43,120 nucleotides of DNA from DAOMFM01 sp035429825 (GCA_044224215.1 JBGAKX010000024.1:1-43120); one strand, 5' to 3'. Shown: positions 8,745-16,349, numbered from the stretch's first letter. Numbers and translations: made by a program. The notes: generated by a model not told the origin, from the sequence alone.

Positions 8745-9971
8745 CTACGCTGTGTGCGCAAGACGCCGCTCGGCGACGCGTCCGATTCCCTCAATAGCTG
8801 CCTCGAGCACGTCAACCGGCGGGAGGTAGACGATTCGCATGTACCCGTGGTCCGGCGCCATGCCAAAGCCGGAGCCGTGAACGAGCAGGACACCCTCCTC
8901 GCGCAGCACGTCGAGAACGAACTCTTCGTCCGTCTGGCCGTCGAGGCCGTCAAATCGCGGCATCAGGTAGAACGCGCCTTCCGGGGCCGTGCACGACATG
9001 CCGGGGATCGCATTGAGAAGCCGCACCGCCGTGTCGCGCCGTGCTCGCAGCTTGAGCATTGCGTGCTCGAGGTGCGCGCGACCGCCGCCTTCGAGTGCGA
9101 CGGGAATGGCAAACTGCGGAGGGGTCGGGCTGCACAGCCGCGCGTCGAGCAATCGTCCGACGGCGCCCTTGAATTCGCCCTGCAACTGCTCGCCGTGAAG
9201 CGTCATCCATCCGGCGCGCCAGCCAGTCGCAAGGTGCGACTTTGACAGGCTGTCGAACGCCACGATCGGAAGGTCCGGCGCGAGCGCCGCCATTCGCGGC
9301 GGGGCCGCTTCGTACGTGAGCGTGTGATAGACCTCGTCGGCAAAGACGACGAGTCCGTGCGCGCGCGCAAGATCGAGCAGCTCGACGAGCGTCTCTTCGT
9401 GCCACACCGCGCCGGTCGGGTGGTTCGGGTTGATGATGACGATGCCGCGGGTGCGCTCGTCGATGAGCGATCGCAGATGGCCGATGTCGGGCCGCCACGC
9501 GTTGTAGGGGTCGAGGCGATAGGGTCGCTCGTCGACGTTGAGCTTGCAGAGCACCGCGGAATAGAGCGGATAGCCCGGCATTGGCGTCAGGATGTTGTCG
9601 CCGGGCTCGAGCATGGCGGTCATCGCGATCTCGATCGCCTCGCTTGCGCCGGACGTGATGAACACGTCGCCAGGCGAGACATCGACGTTCTCGCGCTCGA
9701 GAGAGCGCGCAACCGCCTCGCGAGCGGGAAGGATGCCGTGCGACGGTGCGTAGTAGTTCCTGCCGTCGCGCATCGCCCGGTCAACCGCCTCGACCATCGG
9801 GGGAGGCGTCTCGAAGTCGTAGAGCAGCGGGTCGCCGATGTTCAGGTAAAGGATGCGGCGGCCCTCGGCTTCAAGTTGCTGCGCGGCGGTCGCAATGTTG
9901 CGTATGGCATACTTGAGCTGCCCAATACGGCGTGCTTGCGGAATGTGCAAAATCTTCTCCTTCGGGCGCAT
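8745..9971 (-). CDS. PLP-dependent class I/II aminotransferase (AlaA-like)
   Basis: Fold-type I aminotransferase of 408 residues. The PLP lysine lies in SLSKSHLATGWRAGW. The phosphate/ring contacts include SGASEAIE, NPNHPTGAV (Asn of the N-P-x-x-P-T-G motif) and FADEVYHTLTYE (Asp). The C-terminal substrate-carboxylate arginine is in YMRIVYLPP. The overall order and the N-terminal LKYAIRNI resemble the alanine/valine aminotransferase AlaA group, so transamination of alanine or a similar amino acid with 2-oxoglutarate is the likely reaction; substrate is not proven. ATG 9971 is chosen because homology-like sequence begins there; no good ribosome site precedes it. A GC-rich hairpin lies just upstream. 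A cupredoxin gene follows after 92 bases. Confidence 0.88.
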   Translation of the reverse strand: MRPKEKILHIPQARRIGQLKYAIRNIATAAQQLEAEGRRILYLNIGDPLLYDFETPPPMVEAVDRAMRDGRNYYAPSHGILPAREAVARSLERENVDVSPGDVFITSGASEAIEIAMTAMLEPGDNILTPMPGYPLYSAVLCKLNVDERPYRLDPYNAWRPDIGHLRSLIDERTRGIVIINPNHPTGAVWHEETLVELLDLARAHGLVVFADEVYHTLTYEAAPPRMAALAPDLPIVAFDSLSKSHLATGWRAGWMTLHGEQLQGEFKGAVGRLLDARLCSPTPPQFAIPVALEGGGRAHLEHAMLKLRARRDTAVRLLNAIPGMSCTAPEGAFYLMPRFDGLDGQTDEEFVLDVLREEGVLLVHGSGFGMAPDHGYMRIVYLPPVDVLEAAIEGIGRVAERRLAHTA

Positions 9972-10000
9972 GAGACCAAAACCCAATTCTAGCAAGAAAG

Positions 10001-10023
10001 GCCGCCGTCTGAGAACAGGCGGC
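10001..10023 (-). promoter_or_regulatory. GC-rich hairpin followed by a T-rich run upstream of the aminotransferase
   Basis: Read on the minus strand, GCCGCC and GGCGGC (10023-10018 and 10006-10001) form a 6-bp stem with an 11-base loop, followed by CTTTCTT. The shape resembles an intrinsic terminator placed about 30 bases before the aminotransferase ATG. A possible -10 TAGAAT lies between them at 9991-9986. It may act as an attenuator, or stop transcription entering from the divergent side. Weak evidence. Confidence 0.3.
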
Positions 10024-10055
10024 ACGGAGCTGTGAATTCGTCGGGGGAGTACCGA

Positions 10056-10796
10056 TTGAGAGGTGCGGCGCCGGTGCTGTTGGTTGCCTCGCTGCTCGCG
10101 GCGTGCGGAGCCCCCGCAGCGGGTCCTTCGTCCGGCACCTCGGAGCGTTCGACACCGGACACGCGGCTCTCGAATCACAGCGTGTATCGACCCGAGCTGC
10201 ATTTCGCGGACGGACGAACGCAGATGGCCGGGGTCGCGTTCGTGCTCGACGCGGGTGACGGCCGGCGCTTCGTCGCGACGTCGGGACATCTCGCCCGCAA
10301 CCTGAGGAAGGGAAGCGACCTCAAGCAGATCACACTGCTCAACAATCAGAGCGGCTCAGCCGACGGGGTGGTGTCCACGCTTGCAGGCTCGCCGGGAGCG
10401 ACGTTCGACGGTCTGGATTACTCGACGGACGTCGCGCTGCTGAACGCGCCGGGCCTGGCCGACGCCGGGTCACCGTTCGTCCCGGCACGGGGCAATGCGC
10501 GGGTAGGAGACGAGGTCGAGATCGTCGCGTGTCCGGCGGACCGCTCGGCGAGGGACGTCCGGCTCCGCGGCCGCGTCGAAGGCTCGGACGGATCGCTGCT
10601 CCGTGTGCGGCTCGACTCGGCGGTCGACGCGCGCGGGTTCGCGGGCGCGCCGATCGTGCTGGTGCAGACGGGCGAGCTTGCGGGGATGGTGCAGACGGTG
10701 TCGGGCGGTGTTGCGCTCGCGACACCGGCCACGGCGATACAACGCTTCGCGGACGGTGGCGGGAAGGCGCCGATTCCAGTCTCGGACTGGAAATAG
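10056..10796 (+). CDS. trypsin-fold lipoprotein lacking the catalytic serine
   Basis: Start chosen at TTG 10056 because GGGGGAG lies six bases upstream and the signal peptide (RGAAPVLLVASLLAAC, lipobox LAAC) then begins at once; GTG 10032 would add eight residues and has a poorly spaced ribosome site. The 246-residue product looks like an S1/HtrA-like protease fold. Its His region is FVATSGHLARN and its Asp region is DYSTDVALLNAP. At the place of the GxSGxP loop the sequence is GFAGAP, so the nucleophile Ser is Ala. The final strand ALATPATAIQRF matches the usual end of the fold. It is therefore probably a non-hydrolytic binding protein on the cell envelope. It ends three bases before a convergent gene. 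Confidence 0.75.
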   Translation: MRGAAPVLLVASLLAACGAPAAGPSSGTSERSTPDTRLSNHSVYRPELHFADGRTQMAGVAFVLDAGDGRRFVATSGHLARNLRKGSDLKQITLLNNQSGSADGVVSTLAGSPGATFDGLDYSTDVALLNAPGLADAGSPFVPARGNARVGDEVEIVACPADRSARDVRLRGRVEGSDGSLLRVRLDSAVDARGFAGAPIVLVQTGELAGMVQTVSGGVALATPATAIQRFADGGGKAPIPVSDWK

Positions 10797-10799
10797 CGT

Positions 10800-11162
10800 C
10801 TAGCTCATACCGTGCAGAAACGTACGCAGCTCGCCATCGCCGAATCGCACGTCGATTCGGTCGCCGCGGACTTCGGTCACGCGTCCGCGACCGTACTTGT
10901 TGTGTTCCAGGACGTCGCCCTTGTCAAAGCGATGCCGCGTCGTATACGGCCGTCCGGGAGCCGCCGGTTCGGATTCGCGGGCGGCCGCGGCCTTGCGCGA
11001 TCGAGGCGTCGCCGCCGGATCGCGATACTTGCGCGAGCTGTGGCAGTAGCCGCACTGCACGCGCTCGATCTTGCCGTCGTCGCTGACCGCGGCGACGGTG
11101 TGATAGCGCTCAACCTTGCAGCGCCCGCAGTAGACGTCAACTTCCTGCCCAAGCTTGGCCAT
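10800..11162 (-). CDS. zinc-finger protein with C-terminal UvrD/PcrA-type Tudor-like domain
   Basis: Small cytoplasmic protein of 120 residues. The N-terminus has two CxxC pairs (VYCGRCKVERYHTV and VQCGYCHSSRKY) that should bind one zinc. After a basic Ala-rich linker comes a ~40-residue domain: FDKGDVLEHNKYGRGRVTEV followed by IDVRFGDGELRTFL. This pattern (G-D-x-V-x-H-x-K-[FY]-G-x-G-x-V, then V-x-F-x-D-G) is that of the C-terminal Tudor-like domain by which UvrD/PcrA helicases touch RNA polymerase, and it is also like CarD-type folds. A role linked to transcription is inferred from that resemblance. It lies 15 bases downstream of nadA and may be co-transcribed. Confidence 0.75.
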   Translation of the reverse strand: MAKLGQEVDVYCGRCKVERYHTVAAVSDDGKIERVQCGYCHSSRKYRDPAATPRSRKAAAARESEPAAPGRPYTTRHRFDKGDVLEHNKYGRGRVTEVRGDRIDVRFGDGELRTFLHGMS

Positions 11163-11177
11163 ATGAACCGGATTCTC

Positions 11178-12107
11178 TCAGTTATCGCGTGGAACCGCCA
11201 GCATCCGTTCGAGTGAACGACGCGCGCCGATCAAATCGTCCTCGGGGACCGTCACCTCGAATTCGTCGTTGACGAGGGCGTTCTTCACGTCCTCGAGCGT
11301 CGTCACCTTCATGTATGGGCAGTGGAGACGGCATCCGATGCACCCATCTGCGATCACGAATTCGCGGTCCGGGTACCGCTTCTTGAGCTGGTGGATGATG
11401 CCGTTCTCGGTTGCCACGATGAACGTCTTTGCGTTCGGGTACTTGGCCGGAATGGTGATCATCTTGGTCGTCGAACAGATTTCGTCGGCCAGCGCGAGCA
11501 CGTCCTCGCGGCATTCGGGGTGTGCGATCACGATCGCGTCGCCGGAGGATTTCTCGATCGTCTGCCGCATGTCGGCTCCGCGCATGACGTCGTGGACCGG
11601 GCAGCACCCGTCGTAGATGACGACCTCCTTCTCGGGGACCTGGTCGGCGACCCAGCGGCCGAGGTTCCGGTCCGGTGTGAAGAGGATCTTGTCGTTCGGC
11701 AGGCTGCGCACCACGGACACGGCGTTTGCGGACGTGCAGCAGATGTCCGAGAGCGCCTTCACCTCGGCGGTCGAATTCACGTACGTGACGACCGAGTGAT
11801 CGGGATAGCGCTCCTTCCATTCGAGCAGGCTCGCCGCCGTGATCGAATCCGCAAGCGAACATCCGGCGGCGATGTTTGGCAGCAGAACGGTCTTCTCGGG
11901 ATTGAGCACCTTGGCGGACTCGGCCATGAAGTGGACGCCGCAGAAGACGATCAGCTTTGAGTCGGTCTTCTGGGCCTCGAGCGACAGGCCGAGCGAATCG
12001 CCAACGAAATCCGCCACATCCTGAACCTCGGGCCACTGGTAGTTGTGAGCAAGGATGATGGCGTTGCGATCGGCTGCGAGCGACCGGATCTCCTCTTGAA
12101 TGGTCAC
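11178..12107 (-). CDS. nadA: quinolinate synthase NadA
   Basis: Quinolinate synthase (309 residues) condenses iminoaspartate with dihydroxyacetone phosphate to make quinolinate for NAD. The three [4Fe-4S] ligand cysteines are placed as in the family: CCTSANAV, AHPECREDV and LHCPYMKVTTLEDV. The N-terminal AIILAHNYQWPEVQDVADFVGDS and the PNIAAGCSLAD segment are diagnostic. Length matches the short NadA class. The GTG start at 12107 has AGGAG eight bases upstream, lying inside the end of the ribbon-helix-helix gene, whose stop is only two bases away, so the two are translationally linked. No nadB or nadC is nearby. Confidence 0.97.
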   Translation of the reverse strand: MTIQEEIRSLAADRNAIILAHNYQWPEVQDVADFVGDSLGLSLEAQKTDSKLIVFCGVHFMAESAKVLNPEKTVLLPNIAAGCSLADSITAASLLEWKERYPDHSVVTYVNSTAEVKALSDICCTSANAVSVVRSLPNDKILFTPDRNLGRWVADQVPEKEVVIYDGCCPVHDVMRGADMRQTIEKSSGDAIVIAHPECREDVLALADEICSTTKMITIPAKYPNAKTFIVATENGIIHQLKKRYPDREFVIADGCIGCRLHCPYMKVTTLEDVKNALVNDEFEVTVPEDDLIGARRSLERMLAVPRDN

Positions 12108-12109
12108 GG

Positions 12110-12337
12110 CTACTGCTCCTTCCCAGCGCGTCGAGGCGCTGTCGATACCTCGGCGACGGCCGCGCCGTCGTCGGGTCGAATCCCGGAGGTGCCGGCAGGG
12201 AACACACGCCAGAATTCCTTGCGGATCAGGCTCGTGATCGTCGCCGATTTGGAGAACCCGTGATACGCCGCGATCGCCTCGAGCATCTCGATGTCACGAT
12301 CGACCGCCGAAAACGTCTTCACCTTTGCTCTGCTCAC
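12110..12337 (-). CDS. ribbon-helix-helix DNA-binding protein upstream of nadA
   Basis: Small protein of 75 residues from the GTG at 12337, which has GAGG eight bases upstream; a GTG three codons earlier is possible. The layout is that of a MetJ/Arc-type ribbon-helix-helix: a strand KVKTFSAV, helix A DRDIEMLEAIAAYHG, a turn FSKSAT, then helix B ITSLIRKEFWRVF, followed by a flexible tail. It should bind DNA as a dimer. It is the first gene of the nadA transcript and sits directly below a perfect AT-rich palindrome, so it probably represses its own operon. It could instead be an antitoxin-like regulator, but no toxin gene is beside it. Confidence 0.72.
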   Translation of the reverse strand: MSRAKVKTFSAVDRDIEMLEAIAAYHGFSKSATITSLIRKEFWRVFPAGTSGIRPDDGAAVAEVSTAPRRAGKEQ

Positions 12338-12351
12338 GTGTCGCACCTCAG

Positions 12352-12374
12352 TCTTATATAAAATCTATATAAGA
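12352..12374. promoter_or_regulatory. perfect inverted repeat, probable operator for the RHH-nadA operon
   Basis: TCTTATATA (12352-12360) and TATATAAGA (12366-12374) are perfect 9-bp arms with a 5-base spacer. It is strikingly AT-rich inside GC-rich DNA. It lies at the predicted transcription start of the ribbon-helix-helix/nadA operon and just before its ribosome site, the place expected for a repressor site. Confidence 0.65.
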
Positions 12375-12384
12375 ATCGACCAAG

Positions 12385-12414
12385 AGTATAGTAACCTCCG
12401 CTGGCGCGAGTCAA
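12385..12414 (-). promoter_or_regulatory. sigma-70-type promoter of the RHH-nadA operon
   Basis: On the minus strand TTGACT (12414-12409) and TATACT (12390-12385) each match consensus at five of six bases with an 18-base spacer. The predicted start near 12378 is immediately upstream of the palindrome, leaving a leader of about 40 bases. Confidence 0.6.
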
Positions 12415-12573
12415 GAACAAACATTTGTGAAAACCGATTCGAGCGCTGGGCGCGTAACGAATGGAGAACCCTCTCAGGCTGCGCAGTTGCTTGACGTGTC
12501 CATGTCTTCATACTACTTTTCCGCTGCCGAAACGCCCGGAGGCAAATCTGTCGCTCGACGGAAGGTGAGTTAC

Positions 12574-13176
12574 GTGGTTCCAGTGAAACACGCGGAGGAG
12601 TTGCGTGCCGTCGAGCGTGAACGCCTCGAACTGCTCCGGCGCGTCGCCGGAGGCGACCAGAGCGCCCTCGGCGAGCTCTACGACACGACCAGCCGCTCGA
12701 TCTTCGGACTCGTCCTCAGAATTCTGAACGATCCGAGCACGGCCGAGGAGGTCACGCTCGACGTCTACACCCAGGTGTGGCGTCAGGCGTCGAACTACGA
12801 CCCCCGGCGCGGAACGCCGTCGGCGTGGATGCTCACGATCGCCCGAAGCAGGGCAATCGACCGGTTTCGCGCGACAGACCAGACCCGGCGGCGATCGGAA
12901 CCGCTCACGGTCGTCGAAGCCACATTTTCAGACGGGGCGAACCCCGAGGAGACCGCTTCCGAAGCGGAACGGCGCGTGATCGTCCGCGCCGCGCTGGACT
13001 CGTTGCCCGCCGAACAGCGCCAGGTCATTGAAATGGCGTACTTTGGCGGCCTCAGCCACAGCGAGATTGCCGAGACGCTGTCGCAGCCTCTCGGGACGGT
13101 CAAGACCCGAACGCGGCTCGGGATGATTCGGCTGCGAGAGGCGCTCAAGTCTCTCGGGGGGGACGGATTATCGTGA
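12574..13176 (+). CDS. ECF-family RNA polymerase sigma factor
   Basis: Region 2 is ELYDTTSRSIFGLVLRIL through AEEVTLDVYTQVWRQA and WMLTIARSRAIDRFR. Region 4 is LPAEQRQVIEMAYFGGLSHSEIAETL with PLGTVKTRTRLGMIRLREAL. This is the two-domain layout of extracytoplasmic-function sigma factors. GTG 12574 is favoured: it has AAGG eight bases upstream and gives a 200-residue protein of normal family length. The frame is open to GTG 12427, so a longer product cannot be excluded. The stop overlaps the anti-sigma start as GTGA, meaning the pair is made together and the sigma is probably held inactive until the anti-sigma senses its signal. Confidence 0.92.
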   Translation: MVPVKHAEELRAVERERLELLRRVAGGDQSALGELYDTTSRSIFGLVLRILNDPSTAEEVTLDVYTQVWRQASNYDPRRGTPSAWMLTIARSRAIDRFRATDQTRRRSEPLTVVEATFSDGANPEETASEAERRVIVRAALDSLPAEQRQVIEMAYFGGLSHSEIAETLSQPLGTVKTRTRLGMIRLREALKSLGGDGLS

Positions 13177-13784
13177 CAGAGGACACCGCTGGAATCGGCC
13201 TCTGCGAGCTGGTCTCGCTCGGTGGGCTCGGGGCGCTCGACGGCAACGACGTGTGGCGCTTCCGCGAGCACCTGCTCGAGTGCCCGGACTGCCGCGCCGA
13301 GCTCGAGATGGATGACGGCGTCGTTTCGATGCTCGCCTACGCCGCGGAACCGGTGGCGCCGTCGCCGATCCTGCGGTTCAGGTTGTTCGACGAGATCCAG
13401 GGCAGATCAAAGCCCGCTGCGGATCAGCCGCACGACCGTTCAAAGCCGATGACGCACGAGGTCCCGTACGACGCTGCCAGCGGATGGAAACCGTACCCGA
13501 TCCCGGGTGTCACCTACCGCAGGCTGCACGTCGACAAGGTCAAGGGAGAGATCCTGATGCTCGTCCGAGCGGAGGCCGGATCGTCCTACCCGACCCACAA
13601 CCATTCGGCGCTGGAAGAGATGTTCATGCTCGAGGGCGAGCTGGACTTCAGCGGGACGGTCTACAAGGCCGGCGACTACATCAGGTCGGAGTGCGGTTCG
13701 ACCCACGCAGCAAGCGAGACGCGCACAGGATGCATGTTCCTGCTGCGCGCCTCGCTTCAAGACCAGATGCTGTCGTTCAACTAG
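13173..13784 (+). CDS. ChrR-like zinc anti-sigma factor with C-terminal cupin domain
   Basis: Anti-sigma factor of 203 residues. The N-terminal zinc anti-sigma motif is EHLLECPDC (His-x3-Cys-x2-Cys). The C-terminal half is a cupin whose ligand pattern HNHSALEE ... STH has His-x-His-x3-Glu with the last His 30 residues after that Glu. This spacing is the one known for the metal site of Rhodobacter ChrR, which releases its sigma on singlet-oxygen or organic-peroxide stress. The linker is short and Lys/Pro-rich (about residues 75-95). No membrane segment is seen, so sensing is cytoplasmic. A similar oxidative signal is inferred from the domain match, not shown. Confidence 0.9.
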   Translation: MTEDTAGIGLCELVSLGGLGALDGNDVWRFREHLLECPDCRAELEMDDGVVSMLAYAAEPVAPSPILRFRLFDEIQGRSKPAADQPHDRSKPMTHEVPYDAASGWKPYPIPGVTYRRLHVDKVKGEILMLVRAEAGSSYPTHNHSALEEMFMLEGELDFSGTVYKAGDYIRSECGSTHAASETRTGCMFLLRASLQDQMLSFN

Positions 13785-13788
13785 CCCG

Positions 13789-14010
13789 TTACTTCTTGCC
13801 CTTCTGCTTCTGCTGACCGACACGCTCGACACCCATCGAGCGGACGCGGTGCTTGGCGGCGTCCTCGCAGTCATGCGAGTTCGCCGACGAGTCCTTCAAC
13901 CACGCGTCCTTGTCGACACCCTTCGAAATGAACGCGACCACCGTAAACGGGTAGCCGCACTTGTCACACACCAGCCGGACAGGCTTTGCGCTCGATCTTC
14001 TCGCACCCAT
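13789..14010 (-). CDS. small zinc-ribbon-like protein, unknown function
   Basis: Product of 73 residues, starting MGARRSSAKPVRLVCDKCGYPF. One CxxC pair near residues 15-18 is followed by VVAFISKGVDKDAWLKD and a HDCED segment that could give further metal ligands. The tail is highly basic (GQQKQKGKK). Codon use is like that of its neighbours. It converges on the anti-sigma gene with a four-base gap. I do not recognise a named family; small basic zinc-ribbon proteins often bind nucleic acid. Confidence 0.6.
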   Translation of the reverse strand: MGARRSSAKPVRLVCDKCGYPFTVVAFISKGVDKDAWLKDSSANSHDCEDAAKHRVRSMGVERVGQQKQKGKK

Positions 14011-14200
14011 GCAGTTAAAACCTCACATTCCTGACATTACGGGCGACCTGACCGCATCTTGTCACGTCGCGGAAACGGGAAGTCTACACGGGAACGGGCG
14101 ATTCACAAAGCATAGAATCGGCCTCCGTCGGACGCGCGGCTCGGTGGTAGTATCCCGCTCGCACACCACGCGCCGGAGCGCGCGACCAGGAGAAGCTGCC
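14011..14200. other. intergenic region with no gene seen
   Basis: 190 bases between the divergent small zinc-ribbon gene and sixA. Reading all frames shows no convincing coding sequence. It must hold the promoters of both genes, but I see no clear -35/-10 pair. A strong AGGAG lies eight bases before the sixA ATG. Confidence 0.5.
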
Positions 14201-14704
14201 ATGCGGACACTCGTACTCTTGCGCCACGCCAAATCGAGCTGGGACACCCCCGTCGAGAGCGATTTCGATCGACCGCTCGCCCCGCGGGGCGAGCGCGACG
14301 CCCCGCGAATGGGCAAGGTGATCAAGGCATCGGGCCTGAGCATCGATCGCTTCGTGTCGTCGACCGCCAAGCGCGCGCGCCAGACGGCCGAGCTGGCCTC
14401 CCAGGCCGCCAAGTTCGGCAAGCGCGTCGAGTTCGACGACGCGGTGTACGAGGCCACCGTCTCGGAGCTGTTCGGCGTGCTTCGCCGTTTGAACGACGAA
14501 GACCTCACGGTCGTGCTCGTCGGACACAACCCCGGGTTCGAGGACCTCCTCGGAACGCTCTGCAGTTCGCCTGGATCGCCGGCACACATCAGAGTTCCGA
14601 CGGCGGCACTCGCCTGCATCGAGCTCGACATTCCGAGCTGGCAGTCCATCGGGCCCGGGACGGGAACGCTGTTGTGGATGACGGTCCCGAAGATGCTCGC
14701 ATAG
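14201..14704 (+). CDS. sixA: phosphohistidine phosphatase SixA-like
   Basis: Histidine phosphatase of 167 residues. The catalytic RHG-type motif is LVLLRHAKSSW at the N-terminus. The second catalytic His is in VVLVGHNPGFEDLL, and conserved STAKRARQTAEL carries the phosphate-binding Arg. The RHAKS form and the short length are typical of SixA, which removes phosphate from histidine in phosphotransfer proteins, rather than of phosphoglycerate mutases. ATG 14201 has AGGAG eight bases upstream; the frame is open further upstream but without a better start. The neighbouring kinase gene gives it a signalling context. The substrate here is inferred. Confidence 0.88.
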   Translation: MRTLVLLRHAKSSWDTPVESDFDRPLAPRGERDAPRMGKVIKASGLSIDRFVSSTAKRARQTAELASQAAKFGKRVEFDDAVYEATVSELFGVLRRLNDEDLTVVLVGHNPGFEDLLGTLCSSPGSPAHIRVPTAALACIELDIPSWQSIGPGTGTLLWMTVPKMLA

Positions 14705-14742
14705 ACCGCCGCGGACGCATCCGTGCGAAAAATGTCGCCTCG

Positions 14743-14771
14743 TTGACAATCGGTGGGGGCGGTTCGATACT
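14743..14771 (+). promoter_or_regulatory. promoter of the kinase/zinc-ribbon cluster
   Basis: A perfect TTGACA (14743-14748), a 17-base spacer and GATACT (14766-14771). The expected start, about seven bases downstream, falls on the A of the kinase ATG at 14778, implying a leaderless or nearly leaderless mRNA. Confidence 0.5.
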
Positions 14772-14777
14772 GGGAAG

Positions 14778-16343
14778 ATGGGAGAGCCGCCCAACGACAA
14801 CGATCCCAAGCGTCCGCACGTCGGCGAATTGCGGCTGTCGGCCGATTTCGAGCCGAACACGCTGATCTACGACGCGAACACGTCCTCGCCGCCGAGGCTG
14901 ATCAATTCCATTGCGGTCAACAAGATAGAGCCCGAGCCGGCACCCGAGAGCCCGAAACCGCCGCCGGTCGACGTGGAGCGTATCGCCCACTTCCGGATCC
15001 TCGCCAAAATCGGAGTCGGCGGCATGGGCGTCGTATACCGCGCGAACGACGAGTACCTGCAGCGCGTGGTCGCGCTGAAAGTGCTGAACGGCGGCAAGAC
15101 CGAGACGATCGACGAAGAGCAGACACAGCGGCTGCTGCGCGAGGCGCGCGCCGCGTCACGGATCAGCCATCCGAACGTCGTGACGGTGTACGCCGCGGGC
15201 GAGTTCGAGAAGATCCCGTTCATCGCGATGGAGTACGTCGAAGGAACCGAGCTCGGCAAGATCTTCACGACGGACGGTCTCGACTCGATGCGGGCGCTCA
15301 ACATCGCGGCGCAGATCGGCGACGGTCTCGGTGCCGCTCACGCCCAGGGAATCGTCCACCGAGACGTCAAACCCGCGAACGTGCTCGTGTGCGAGAACGA
15401 CCGCGTCAAGATCCTCGACTTTGGCCTCGCAAAACCCGGCCGCCGTCTCGGGGATGCCAGCGGCCGCGCCGCGATCCCGAATCCGGACGGCCTGCCCGCG
15501 TCGTTCGACGCGCTGGACTTCTACCACACCCAGGAGGGCGTCATCTGGGGCTCGCTGCGCTACATGTCGCCCGAACAATTCACGGGCGATGCCGTGGACG
15601 CTCGGTCGGATGTGTTCTCGCTCGGGGTGGTGATGTACCAGATGCTGACCGGCCGTCTTCCATTCATCGCAAAGACGCCGCGCGAGCAGCTTTCGGCGCT
15701 CCTCAAGCAGGATCCGCCACCGCTCAAGAAGTTCCGGATGCGGATTCCCGATTCGGTCCAAAAGATCGTCGATCGCGCCCTCGCGCGCAACAGCGATTTC
15801 CGATATCCGAACGGAACCGAGATGGCGAACGATATCCGTATTGTGTTCAACCGTTTGCGTGATTTTGGCGACGTCGAGATCGAAGACCTGGCGGTCAAGT
15901 CCGCGGTCGATGCCCGTGCGACGCGCAACGCCGAGACCGAGCCGGTGGCGCCCTTTCAGGTCCGCCAGGACGGCCGTTTTGCTCCCGACACGGTCGCATT
16001 CTATCCGGAGGGTTCGCGTTTTGACGCCGTCATTGCGAGCGCGAACGCGTACCCGCTCATACCGCGGGGCGCGCATGTGCAGGCGAGCACCGCGAACGGC
16101 TCGACGGTCTCGATCGGAGACACCGTCTATGAGGTGCGCACCATCGACCGGCACGGTGAGGTACTGAACAGGTACTTCCTTTCGCGGTGGCCCGAACAGG
16201 CGATCATCCGAAAGGTGTTTGACTACACGCCCGCGGTCGTCGCGGAATACACGATGGCGCGGCAGACCGAAAAGCCGCCCGCTCAGCCCACGTTTGGCAG
16301 AGTGTTGTCGTCTCTGCTCGGCAAGGGTCGCGGCGACGGGTAG
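14778..16343 (+). CDS. Ser/Thr protein kinase (Pkn2/PknB-like) with unique C-terminal domain
   Basis: This 521-residue Hanks-type kinase has a Pro-rich N-terminal tail (residues 1-68). The glycine loop is IGVGGMGVVY, the ATP lysine is in VALKVL (about 100), the catalytic loop is HRDVKPANVL (about 194), the metal loop is DFGLAKPG (about 214), and the substrate lobe has GSLRYMSPEQ and DVFSLGVVMYQMLTGRLPF. The kinase fold ends near residue 350. The last ~130 residues hold a globular region (VASANAYPLIPRG-like strands and IGDTVYEVRTIDR) that I do not recognise. No membrane helix, so it is cytoplasmic. It heads a run of three small zinc proteins that may be partners or substrates. Confidence 0.92.
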   Translation: MGEPPNDNDPKRPHVGELRLSADFEPNTLIYDANTSSPPRLINSIAVNKIEPEPAPESPKPPPVDVERIAHFRILAKIGVGGMGVVYRANDEYLQRVVALKVLNGGKTETIDEEQTQRLLREARAASRISHPNVVTVYAAGEFEKIPFIAMEYVEGTELGKIFTTDGLDSMRALNIAAQIGDGLGAAHAQGIVHRDVKPANVLVCENDRVKILDFGLAKPGRRLGDASGRAAIPNPDGLPASFDALDFYHTQEGVIWGSLRYMSPEQFTGDAVDARSDVFSLGVVMYQMLTGRLPFIAKTPREQLSALLKQDPPPLKKFRMRIPDSVQKIVDRALARNSDFRYPNGTEMANDIRIVFNRLRDFGDVEIEDLAVKSAVDARATRNAETEPVAPFQVRQDGRFAPDTVAFYPEGSRFDAVIASANAYPLIPRGAHVQASTANGSTVSIGDTVYEVRTIDRHGEVLNRYFLSRWPEQAIIRKVFDYTPAVVAEYTMARQTEKPPAQPTFGRVLSSLLGKGRGDG

Positions 16344-16349
16344 GGAGCC

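Noticed and set aside
12415..12573. Longer ECF sigma start at GTG 12427 or ATG 12502
   Set aside because: Neither has a ribosome site, and the extra N-terminus has no family-like sequence; GTG 12574 has a good site and gives normal length.
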